From Deltaproteobacteria bacterium (GTDB taxonomy: Bacteria; Desulfobacterota; Desulfarculia; Adiutricales; Adiutricaceae), in assembly GCA_031279515.1 (NCBI GenBank), contig JAITII010000032.1, positions 1-64,000 of the forward strand: a stretch of DNA of 64,000 nt, given 5' to 3'. Of this stretch, positions 36,101 through 43,092 are shown in pieces. Below the pieces are notes generated by a model, which saw only the letters and a program-made list of their open reading frames with translations, had not been told where the DNA came from and did no database searches. Both the position numbers and the translations under genes were made by a program. Each line of letters starts with the position of its first letter. Positions within the stretch are counted from its first letter, which is position 1.

Positions 36101-38104
36101 GTCACCTATACCATCTCTAATAATGACTACACCTGGACCAAGCAAACACTTGCCAGCTGGGAAAACCAAAGCTTCTGGACCAGCGGCAGCTATATCCTAG
36201 ATTCAGCATTTTTAACATCTCTGCCAGGTACTTTCACTTTCTCGCCGGCCACTACAGGGTATGTACGGCCTTCAATTGCCAATGTTTCGGCTTCCGGCGT
36301 GAACGCAACAGCTGTATCTGCCCAATTGGAAGCCAACGTCAATGCCGCCTGGGCTGCCAAGTATCCCACTAATTTGGAAAAACTGGTATTTTCTCCTGGA
36401 GAAAACGCCAATGCCTTAGCGGACCTAACACTGGCCAATATTATCGCCAGCGCCAATAATACTAATGCCACTGGCATAGGCCCCACGGATCATATCTGTG
36501 CAGGGCAAAGCCTAAATATTCACACCGGCTACTATGCTGACACTACAGCCGGAGTATGGACTGACAGCGCCTCCATCGCCTCGGCCCTGGGGCTTACCAA
36601 AGAAATCGTCTTTACGGTCACAAACACTGCAGGTACCTATTCAGTTGTAGATCAAGACGGAAACGCCCTCGCTGGCTCTCCCTATACCCCGCTTCCAACA
36701 TCATTGACCTTCCAGGACTTTACCCCTTGGATGGCCAATGCAGCCAAGACATATATGTCCGAGCTTGTAGTAAGCACCGGAGGAGGCCGGGTAGAACTGG
36801 GCGGCAACCTCAAGCCCACAGCGCCTAGTGCCGCAACAGTTGAACCCCTTAAGAGTAGTACCACAACTACTACCAATACTGTCAATACTGCCCTCCAAGG
36901 GTTACTCCAAGGCACTGCCAATGTATCCGGCATAGTAGTCGATGTCTTTGACGGAACTCCGCCTCCACCGATTCCACCTGGCACCTTGACTACTGCCACT
37001 GATATGAACACCCTCGCTGCGGCCATAAACGATGACATTGACAGACTGCTCTACGAGTTTTACAACACTTACGGTTATCCTGTAGGCTTATCGGGCGGAG
37101 GAAAACTCTTAAAGGGCGCCTCTACCGCTCCCAATGCTCCTACAACATTGACCCAATTGGAAAACGTCGCGACAACCGACACCTATAAGGAGGCATCTGG
37201 TCAACAGACAGTGACGACCACTGGCTTCATTGACAAGTATAAGTTTGTAACCTTGGTAGCCAGCGCCGGTACGGCCTATACCAATGCCTCAGGCGTCTCC
37301 AACTTTGGAGCCTGGGCCCTGGCCTCGGCTATCAACCACAATCCCAACAGCCAGTTCTGGGCCATGATCCAACCCTTTGACAGCAATGGCAATACCGCCG
37401 ACATGGTCTATGTCTTCGCCAAAGAAGGCGGAGACTTAAACAGCATTCTGGCTTGCGACGTTGCCGATGGTGACATACCTTCCCAGGATGCTATAAAAGG
37501 CATAGAGTTTGAGAACACCGAATCCGGCAAGATGAACCAGGACGGTACCAACCTCTCACTGGGCGGTCAGAACTGGGCCACCTTCAAGCCTGTACAAACC
37601 AGGGCTGGAATGGGTAAAGAGGTCTGGAACCTCACCCTAAACGGTAGGGATGTGGGTAAAGAAAGGGATCTCTGGATTGCAGCTGTCACAGACGGCAAAA
37701 ACGAAGTAAATACCCCGGGCCTCACAGGTAATATTATCAATGGCCTGGATCGTTACAGCTTCGTGGAAATCCAGAATGCCGACAATGGACCCTGGGTAGG
37801 GGCGGAAGTCCGCACCCAGTCTTCGGCCCAGGAAGCCCTAGACGCCTTAAATGACGCCATGGAGCGTAAGGACAAGGTCAGGGCAGATATTGGTGCTCTC
37901 CAGAATCGTTTGGAAAACACCATCACCAACCTGGAAATCCAGGTGGAAGCCCTCCAGGCTTCCGAAAGTCGCATATCGGACGCAGACCTAGCTACGGAAA
38001 TGACTGAGTTTGTACGCAATCAGGTACTTGCCCAAGCTGCAGTCGCTATGCTATCTCAGGCCAACTCCTTGCCGCAGATGGCTCTCTCACTCCTAAACGG
38101 ATAA
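33149..38104 (+). CDS. fliC: giant flagellin
   Basis: 1651 aa, three to five times the usual flagellin. Normal D0/D1 ends are present: residues 1-150 ('INHNMMAMNTARTL', 'SSGLRINSAADDAAGLAI', 'TATNFNGVKLLDGS') and the last about 100 ('KVRADIGALQNRLENTI', 'EMTEFVRNQVLAQAAVAML'). The roughly 1350-residue middle is Thr/Ser/Ala/Asn-rich and would project from the filament. It contains a diverged duplication of an about 500-residue module (about 320-820 and 822-1330): 'HTGVYADVNGNWTD' at 455 recurs as 'HTGIYADGKGNWTQ' at 958, and related motifs at 620 and 1125 keep the same spacing. Transcribed alone from a sigma28 promoter, with a strong terminator after it. Ribosome site AAGGAAGGAG. Confidence 0.95.
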   Translation: MSLVINHNMMAMNTARTLSNTYDRLNSSVQRLSSGLRINSAADDAAGLAIRELMRADISTMQQGIRNAADAISMIQTADGAMAVIDEKLTRMKELAEQAATGTYTTLQREIINSEYQAMAKEIDRIATATNFNGVKLLDGSITNLHGGQGMKIHFGVGNNADEDYYFINTGDVRATSNSGLRIGGDAKNDIWGQGAAGSTGLAGPGCCTAGYDSLDGNAGFKSGDTFAYGYNWDWMEDDDPDLLTGKYLAGRYQVNSSESLQDLINKVNKGTQSRVGIKLDGSAIATAIKEGGTAAVCIGDEAYVFGSAAVAGGTKIIPAVSGIVYQHLATGSYQGQGFQVNSATGYGFGLTLAQMSALQAAGLDISALHLASAIVSSSGSSTVTSAQAKGQLLTKLASLWTSLNLESLSGITISASAVTGFTISSTTITASAGATTLVGTGVTATIDNDQTLTVHTGVYADVNGNWTDDKALASALQLEEIVFHFTNQNSPYYQGSLTSYTSPDTFVNNNNQVVSLTTQTALTAAGLTGLANSFTAATVSGPFSTIDSNRATASAALQQQVEDAWKAKYTGLYTLSFTAGATITAGAFGPADANALVATTTYNTTDQVANGTPLTYTYSNLWTDGTGNWTSSQTLATQLSWTNLRVTVTNDGSSPNYIFSTNAGTTFTQPTVATTTDIAGLLTTFQDLQGNFSLGTGAKGQVSLATTTTNPFPPTAAQVDAVRTFAQVNPTASSPLLVTMDGALTQTIPVSLTTLARDTTTVADLVTQVGSALTALLTGAQTVSTSPPINHVGSGRILRTKATAPPLPSSNADVTNPTMTSSFYSGVLDKSVATGAFSDSGFMYSSSVGYGLTSAQYAALLTAGVDLNKLLLASAIVSGSAFSTVSSASARQNLVTKLAELWTALKLGDLSAITISAGDYASFTPLTADDLITQAGVGVLNGVGGTATINEQQTLVVHTGIYADGKGNWTQNATLAADLGLQEVTYTISNNDYTWTKQTLASWENQSFWTSGSYILDSAFLTSLPGTFTFSPATTGYVRPSIANVSASGVNATAVSAQLEANVNAAWAAKYPTNLEKLVFSPGENANALADLTLANIIASANNTNATGIGPTDHICAGQSLNIHTGYYADTTAGVWTDSASIASALGLTKEIVFTVTNTAGTYSVVDQDGNALAGSPYTPLPTSLTFQDFTPWMANAAKTYMSELVVSTGGGRVELGGNLKPTAPSAATVEPLKSSTTTTTNTVNTALQGLLQGTANVSGIVVDVFDGTPPPPIPPGTLTTATDMNTLAAAINDDIDRLLYEFYNTYGYPVGLSGGGKLLKGASTAPNAPTTLTQLENVATTDTYKEASGQQTVTTTGFIDKYKFVTLVASAGTAYTNASGVSNFGAWALASAINHNPNSQFWAMIQPFDSNGNTADMVYVFAKEGGDLNSILACDVADGDIPSQDAIKGIEFENTESGKMNQDGTNLSLGGQNWATFKPVQTRAGMGKEVWNLTLNGRDVGKERDLWIAAVTDGKNEVNTPGLTGNIINGLDRYSFVEIQNADNGPWVGAEVRTQSSAQEALDALNDAMERKDKVRADIGALQNRLENTITNLEIQVEALQASESRISDADLATEMTEFVRNQVLAQAAVAMLSQANSLPQMALSLLNG

Positions 38105-38149
38105 ATTTCACTCGCAGTACTAAAGTAAAACCTTCCTTCAACACCAATT

Positions 38150-38195
38150 GGCCCCTGGCAGCCGCTGATATTCAGCGGCTGCCAGGGGCCTTTTT
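38150..38195 (+). terminator. strong intrinsic terminator after flagellin
   Basis: A 19-bp perfect stem (38150-38168 with 38172-38190), loop tat, then five T. It lies 45 bp after the stop codon. Confidence 0.93.
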
Positions 38196-38420
38196 CATTT
38201 GACGCTAAGGGTCCCCTTGACTTAGGACAAAAGAGCTTTAATTTTAAAGGGAATGGGTGCTTCTAGGCCTTGGCTAAAAACTTGCCATCTTCCAAGCCCA
38301 TGTGTTAAATTTGCGCCAAAGTCCTTATCTCCATATTTTGGGGACCTTATTTTATTATCCCCCAATATTCCCTGAGCTCCAAAATAGCTCCTATATAATA
38401 TAGTTTCCGGTTAAACCCTT

Positions 38421-39425
38421 ATGGCCCCCCTCCTCACCACTCTGGCCTTTCTCTTGGACAGCATCATAGGCGATCCCCAATCCTGGCCTCACCCTGTTCG
38501 TTGGATAGGCCGCCTTATCACCCTCTGGGAAAAAGTTTTAAGGGCCACCCTTTCCTTCCTCAAGGCAAGCTCGCCTTTTGCCTTCATCTTAGCCGGGTTC
38601 TTTCTCTATATTTTTGTGGTGGGCATAAGCGCTTGTCTCGTCTATCTGGCCCTGTATTTTTCCCACAAGTATCTTTTTGTCCTCTGGGCCCTTTTGGCCC
38701 TTTACCTGGTCTTCGCCTCCATCTGTCTTCGGGACCTTATCCGCCACACCCAGAGGGTGGAAGCCTTTCTTGCCAAAGGCGACCTTTTGAGCGCCAGAGA
38801 CGCCCTTTCCTGGATAGTGGGAAGGGACACCAGTTCCCTAGATGAGGCGGCTATCCGCCGCGCCGAGATAGAGACCTTGGCTGAAAACTTCTCCGATGGC
38901 CTGGTTGCCCCTCTATTCTACCTGGCGCTTTTTGGCCCCTTGTTTGCCTGGATCTATAAGGCCACCAACACCTTAGACAGCATGGTGGGCTATAAAAATG
39001 AAAAATATCTCTATCTTGGGCGCTTCTCAGCTAAAATGGACGATCTCTTGAACTATCTTCCAGCCCGCATAGCTGCCCTACTCTTAATAGCTGCCGCAAA
39101 ACTTGGATCTTTTGATGCCAAAGAGGCAGCTAAGCTCTGGCGCAAAGAGAGCCGTTTCCATACCAGCCCCAATTCCGGCCAGACCGAGGCCACCATGGCC
39201 GGGGCCTTAGGTGTCCACTTGGGTGGTAATTCCTATTACAGGGGGATCTTGGTGGAAAAGCCCACCATAGGTGCCGGAGGCAAAGAAGCCTCCCATGCCG
39301 AGGTCCAGGCTGCCGAATATATAGTGACCCTAGGCACCTTGCTGGCCCTTGCCCTTTGCCTCCTTGTAATGGGACTTATTAGCTTCTTTTTCACTAACCC
39401 TTGGGGTTGGGCCCTTTGCCACTAA
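38421..39425 (+). CDS. cbiB: adenosylcobinamide-phosphate synthase (CbiB/CobD)
   Basis: 334 aa integral membrane protein with about five hydrophobic segments. Attaches the aminopropanol arm to adenosylcobyric acid in B12 synthesis. Family blocks: 'LDSIIGDPQSWPHPVRWIGRLI', 'ETLAENFSDGLVAPLFYLALFG', 'ATNTLDSMVGYKNEKYLYLG', 'DDLLNYLPARIAALL' and 'SPNSGQTEATMAGALGVHLGG'. Complete. It stands alone, without other cob/cbi genes, but lies 1.1 kb from the B12-riboswitch exb operon and 3.7 kb from the B12-dependent RNR. No riboswitch was seen directly upstream. Confidence 0.94.
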   Translation: MAPLLTTLAFLLDSIIGDPQSWPHPVRWIGRLITLWEKVLRATLSFLKASSPFAFILAGFFLYIFVVGISACLVYLALYFSHKYLFVLWALLALYLVFASICLRDLIRHTQRVEAFLAKGDLLSARDALSWIVGRDTSSLDEAAIRRAEIETLAENFSDGLVAPLFYLALFGPLFAWIYKATNTLDSMVGYKNEKYLYLGRFSAKMDDLLNYLPARIAALLLIAAAKLGSFDAKEAAKLWRKESRFHTSPNSGQTEATMAGALGVHLGGNSYYRGILVEKPTIGAGGKEASHAEVQAAEYIVTLGTLLALALCLLVMGLISFFFTNPWGWALCH

Positions 39426-40134
39426 AGGGAGAAGCCAATAAAAGTAAAAATAAAAATTTTTATCATAAATACTATATAGTTATATATTTTTCCTTCTAAA
39501 AAAATAATTACCTAATAATCATATATAAGAAAAACTCTTATATGTTTTTTTAAGTTTTACTTTTCTATATAATTATACTTTTTCCAGTACTTCAAAAATA
39601 TTTTTTTCCCTAAACGAAAATTCGCAAAACCCCAAAAACTTTTCAAAAAAATATCTAGCCCCTTACACTTGGCTATAGATAGTGCAGCTTACAAAAGATT
39701 TGCCCTCTAGAAATATCCTTTAAAAATTTCATAAAAATGCTGCCCTTTGTCTCAAAGGCTATCCCTCTTGGTGCAAAACTGCAAAATTCAGCCGGTACCC
39801 AGTTAGAGGAAGGCTATGAATCTACTTAGCAGAAATAAAATTTTTCCAATTTTTCTATATTTTCTACATATAGTATGAATGTTCATGAAACACTATACTT
39901 TTAATTAGCCACCTTTAGCCAAAGGGCCCCATCTATTATTTGCATAACTCTACAATATAATATTTATGGTAAAAAGAGCGCCCTTGGAACATCTGTAAGC
40001 AACTAGGGCATTTCCGGGGAGGCCTTTCATTTTTAGAAAGCATTTTAGCCTTTGTGGAAACTTACAAGAGACAAGAGAACTATAATAATGGATAATATCA
40101 ACAGAAAATTTTTACCCCACCAAATAAATCCTGC
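39426..40134. other. AT-rich intergenic region between cbiB and the exb leader
   Basis: About 0.7 kb of AT-rich DNA (39450-39620 extremely so). No ORF or RNA seen until the promoter at 40135. Confidence 0.45.
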
Positions 40135-40164
40135 TTGACAGCAGAAAAATAGGCAGTTTATAAT
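40135..40164 (+). promoter_or_regulatory. consensus sigma70-type promoter of the exb operon
   Basis: Perfect TTGACA (40135-40140), an 18-bp spacer, perfect TATAAT (40159-40164). Transcription should start near 40171, just ahead of the cobalamin aptamer. Confidence 0.88.
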
Positions 40165-40170
40165 AATGGG

Positions 40171-40430
40171 GCGTAGGCGCCTTGAAGGCTTAATTGGGAA
40201 TCCTGTGTAAGTCAGGGACGAGCCCATCGCTGTATTTCCATTTTCGGTAGAAACCGAACGAATTCGCTCAATTTTTTCAGTCACTAACCACTCCAGCCAG
40301 GTTGGGAAGGCTGAGCGCATTTGGGAAGAGTCAGAAGACCTGCCTAGGCACTGGACTTATTCGCTTGGGGGACAAGTGAGAAGGCCAATCGCTAGAACTT
40401 TAACAACATTTTCCAGGAACTATGGGCATC
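40171..40430 (+). promoter_or_regulatory. cobalamin riboswitch
   Basis: The aptamer core reads 'gggaatcctgtgtaagtcag' (40196-40215) then 'gacgagcccatcgctgta', matching the conserved GGGAA / GTGnAAnTC / GCCCnCnACTGT blocks. The B12 box agtcagaagacctgcct lies at 40329-40345, preceded by its usual hairpin region. It is followed by an intrinsic terminator (40431-40466), so B12 binding is expected to stop transcription before exbB. It lies between a consensus promoter and exbB-exbD-tonB. Confidence 0.92.
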
Positions 40431-40466
40431 CCGGATCGCAAGTTATTTGTGGTTCGGTTTTTTTTT
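40431..40466 (+). terminator. riboswitch expression platform: intrinsic terminator
   Basis: ccggatcgcaa, loop gttat, ttgtggttcgg forms an 11-bp stem with three G-U pairs, followed by nine T. It ends 44 bp before the exbB start, which fits a transcription-terminating OFF switch. Confidence 0.88.
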
Positions 40467-40510
40467 ATCTTTACCTGGCTGTGATACTAATTTGAATAAG
40501 GTATTCTAAA

Positions 40511-41206
40511 TTGGAACAATATTCAATCAAAGGGATGTTCTTACATGCTGACCCTGTAGTCCAAGGAGTTATGGTCCTCCTGCTCTTAGCTTCCATTGCT
40601 ACCTGGGTTGTCATTATTGAAAAAGCGTTGCTCCTTAGGAAGGCCAGTCGCATTGTCTGGCAGTTCAAAAGGACTGCCTATCAGATAGGCAATAGTATAG
40701 ACCCCGAAGATTACCCTGGGTTTTCTAGCATGATAGTAGAATCGGGTATCAAGGAGAGCTGGGATCACGCAGGGGGAGAGACCAGAGCTGATTATAGAGA
40801 AAGGGTGGAACGCACCATGCGGGGTACCCTAGCCAGCAGGATATACAGGCTGGAGGCTAGGATTACCCTTTTAGCTACAGTAGGGTCCACCTGCCCCTTT
40901 ATTGGACTTTTTGGCACGGTCTGGGGCATTATGCATAGCTTTATCGGCATCGCCGCCACCGGCGAGACTACCTTGGCTGTTGTTGCCCCAGGTATCGCAG
41001 AAGCCCTCTTTGCTACTGCTATGGGTCTTTGCGCTGCTATACCGGCGGTTGTAGCTTTCAACAAGGTCAACGCCACCTTGAAGAAACTCACCAAGGAAGC
41101 CGTAGCAGCTATAGGACTAGTTGGTAATGCTTTGGCCAGGATGCATTTCCAGCAAAAAGAGTCCAGGACCCAACCCTATATAGCCAAAGTGGAAAAACAA
41201 GGTTAA
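40511..41206 (+). CDS. exbB: ExbB/TolQ-family proton channel
   Basis: 231 aa from a TTG start (40511); an ATG at 40535 is possible but has a poorly placed ribosome site. Three membrane segments. The signature 'STCPFIGLFGTVWGIMHSFIGIAATGE' followed by 'VVAPGIAEALFATAMGLCAAIPAVVAFNKV' is the MotA/TolQ/ExbB domain. With ExbD it uses the proton gradient to drive TonB. First gene of exbB-exbD-tonB (5-bp gap to exbD), under the cobalamin riboswitch, so the motor is made when B12 is scarce. TolQ and ExbB cannot always be told apart; the TonB partner favours ExbB. Confidence 0.93.
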   Translation: MEQYSIKGMFLHADPVVQGVMVLLLLASIATWVVIIEKALLLRKASRIVWQFKRTAYQIGNSIDPEDYPGFSSMIVESGIKESWDHAGGETRADYRERVERTMRGTLASRIYRLEARITLLATVGSTCPFIGLFGTVWGIMHSFIGIAATGETTLAVVAPGIAEALFATAMGLCAAIPAVVAFNKVNATLKKLTKEAVAAIGLVGNALARMHFQQKESRTQPYIAKVEKQG

Positions 41207-41211
41207 TAGCC

Positions 41212-41850
41212 ATGGATTCGCATGATCAGGATCTAGTGAGTGCTGATACCAGCGATGGAGCCATGTCAGAAATAAACGTCACTCCGTTTATTGATGTCAT
41301 GCTTGTTTTATTAATCATTTTCATGGTCACCGCACCACTTATGATGGGCGGCGTACGCATAAACCTTCCCAAGACCGATGGCACTCCCATGGAGCGCCCA
41401 GAAAAACCGCTCATAGTCAGCCTGGACGCAGAAAACCAGGTTTATGTGGACAAGGACATGGTCCTGGATGCAAATAGGGCAACTATATTTAGAGAGCTTG
41501 CCCTAGCCTCTCAATCGGGTGAAGTCTTTGTCAGGGGAGACGGAGAGGTCAAGTACGGAAGGATGATGGAACTCATGAGCGAACTGGGGCAAGCGGGTTT
41601 TTCCCGGGTGACCCTAGTCACCAATGTCCAGAAGGGCGGCCCCTCATCAGGTGGCGGTGATGCCGCACCAGCTTCCGATACAAGCGGAAGTGCCCCGGCT
41701 ACTCCAGCTACTCCAGCAGCCCCAGCTACTCCAGCAGCCCCTGCTGCTCCGGCAGCTCCGGCAGCTCCTGCTGCTCCTGCTGCTCCGGCAGCTCCCAGTG
41801 CCTCCTCCGGTGGGACCGGGAGCCCAGCTCCAGCAGCTCCGGGGACTTAA
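41212..41850 (+). CDS. exbD: ExbD/TolR-family protein with Ala/Pro-repeat tail
   Basis: 212 aa. Residues 15-140 are a standard ExbD: 'EINVTPFIDVMLVLLIIFMV' with the membrane Asp, then the periplasmic domain ending near 'FSRVTLVTNV'. The last about 65 residues are an Ala/Pro/Thr tail of iterated 'APAAP/ATPAAP' units, about half again the length of a usual ExbD. The tail is periplasmic by topology and would form a stiff, extended chain, possibly reaching peptidoglycan. The DNA there is a GC-rich triplet repeat prone to slippage. The tonB frame opens in this region but its real start lies after the exbD stop. Confidence 0.92.
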   Translation: MDSHDQDLVSADTSDGAMSEINVTPFIDVMLVLLIIFMVTAPLMMGGVRINLPKTDGTPMERPEKPLIVSLDAENQVYVDKDMVLDANRATIFRELALASQSGEVFVRGDGEVKYGRMMELMSELGQAGFSRVTLVTNVQKGGPSSGGGDAAPASDTSGSAPATPATPAAPATPAAPAAPAAPAAPAAPAAPAAPSASSGGTGSPAPAAPGT

Positions 41851-41872
41851 CATTTATGGGAGGAACAGTCTT

Positions 41873-42649
41873 TTGGCAGACTTTGAGGCACAATCTTCAG
41901 TAGAGACCTCAGCTTTCCGCAAGGCTATGATAATAGCCGTAGTACTTCATGCTGCGGTCATAGGGCTGATACTTTTTCCCAAGCAGGCTGACTCCTTCCA
42001 ACCCCTGGCTACCATGGACTTTGATGTTTATGACCCCTTAGGCGGAGAACCAGGCGGTGAAATGGAAGCACCACCAGAGGAGCCCGAGCCTGAACCAGAA
42101 TTCGAACCGGAGCCTGAACCAGAACTTGAAGAGCCTCCGGATATCATTGAGAGTACCGCAGAAGAGGCCGAGCCTTTACCTCCGCCGCCTCCGCCTCTGC
42201 CGCCAGAAGAAAAACCAAAACAAAAACCAAAGCCAAAGCCTACGCCTGCGCCCCAAGCCAATCCTAATCCTGGTCCCCCAGCAGCGGGACCTGGTCTGGG
42301 AGGAGGTCCGGGCACAGGACAGGGGGGCTCAGGTGGCGGTACCGGCAAAGGCAATGCCAATGCATTGGGCGCCTACAAGGCCAAGGTACAGCGCAAGCTT
42401 GAGCGCTACAAAAAATACCCGCCCCGCGCCAGAAGTGATAGGCAAGAGGGCACGGCCACAGTACGTTTCACGATAAACCGCAGTGGCCAGGTGGTAAACT
42501 ATTCACTTGTTAGTAGCTCGGGCCATGCCATCTTAGACGATGAGGTCTTAGCCCTTTTAAGGAGGGTGAATCCCTTTCCGGAGTTTCCTCCGGAAATCCC
42601 GGATAGTACTCTGACCCTCACAGCACCGATACAGTTTTCTTTGCGTTAG
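41873..42649 (+). CDS. tonB: TonB energy transducer
   Basis: 258 aa from a TTG at 41873 with GGGAGG at 41858-41863; the longer open frame back to 41624 runs antiphase through exbD and is not used. A short cytoplasmic end, one membrane segment ('AMIIAVVLHAAVIGLILF'), a spacer with Glu-Pro repeats ('EPEPEPEFEPEPEPE'), a Pro block, Lys-Pro repeats ('KPKQKPKPKPTP') and a Gly-rich stretch, then the TonB C-terminal domain ('YKAKVQRKLERYKKYPPRA', 'GTATVRFTINRSGQVV', 'ALLRRVNPFPEFPPEI'). It passes proton-motive energy to outer-membrane receptors; riboswitch control suggests BtuB-type B12 uptake. No receptor gene is in the window. Confidence 0.92.
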   Translation: MADFEAQSSVETSAFRKAMIIAVVLHAAVIGLILFPKQADSFQPLATMDFDVYDPLGGEPGGEMEAPPEEPEPEPEFEPEPEPELEEPPDIIESTAEEAEPLPPPPPPLPPEEKPKQKPKPKPTPAPQANPNPGPPAAGPGLGGGPGTGQGGSGGGTGKGNANALGAYKAKVQRKLERYKKYPPRARSDRQEGTATVRFTINRSGQVVNYSLVSSSGHAILDDEVLALLRRVNPFPEFPPEIPDSTLTLTAPIQFSLR

Positions 42650-42687
42650 CTACGCTATCTTCAAATACTAGCAGTTATCTCATTTCT

Positions 42688-42722
42688 AAAAGCAAAGGGG
42701 GGCATGCCCCCATTTGCTTTTT
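42688..42722 (+). terminator. intrinsic terminator after tonB
   Basis: A 16-bp stem with one mismatch (aaaagcaaa-gggggc arms), 2-nt loop, then T-rich. It ends the exb operon 39 bp after the tonB stop. Confidence 0.85.
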
Positions 42723-43092
42723 AGCTTTTCTTTGTATGGAAATTACTTAAAAAATTTATTTTTATATTTTACCACTATCTTAAGATGCTAGAAATCTTTA
42801 TCAAATAAAAAATTTTTATAGCTTTTTTGTTTTCAAACTGCAAGGACAAAAATTTTTAGGTTTTTTTTAAGCCGCAAGGAAAAATTTTTTAATTAATGGG
42901 AAAATATAAAGGCTATGAAGTTATAAGCTCTTAGCAATAAGTTTAGCACTATAAGCTTTTAGCAATAAGTTTTCACTTAAAAAAATTATCAAAGTTAATA
43001 GAGATTATCAAGCTAAAAAGGAAAGATTTTTTAGCTAGCTAAAGGCCAATTTAACTTATCTTTTAAAGTGAGACGGAATAAAAAATTTTCCT
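42723..43092. other. AT-rich gap between convergent tonB and nrdJ
   Basis: It contains a 27/28-bp direct repeat (42922-42976). No ORF or RNA seen, and no obvious nrdJ terminator. Confidence 0.4.
42922..42976. repeat. 27/28-bp tandem repeat, 2 copies
   Basis: Both copies begin tataagct and contain ttagcaataagttt, starting at 42922 and 42950. Non-coding. Confidence 0.8.

Noticed and set aside
41624..41872. Leu/Gln-rich N-terminal extension of tonB
   Set aside because: It is the exbD Ala/Pro repeat read in another frame; a TTG with GGGAGG at 41873 gives the normal TonB start.
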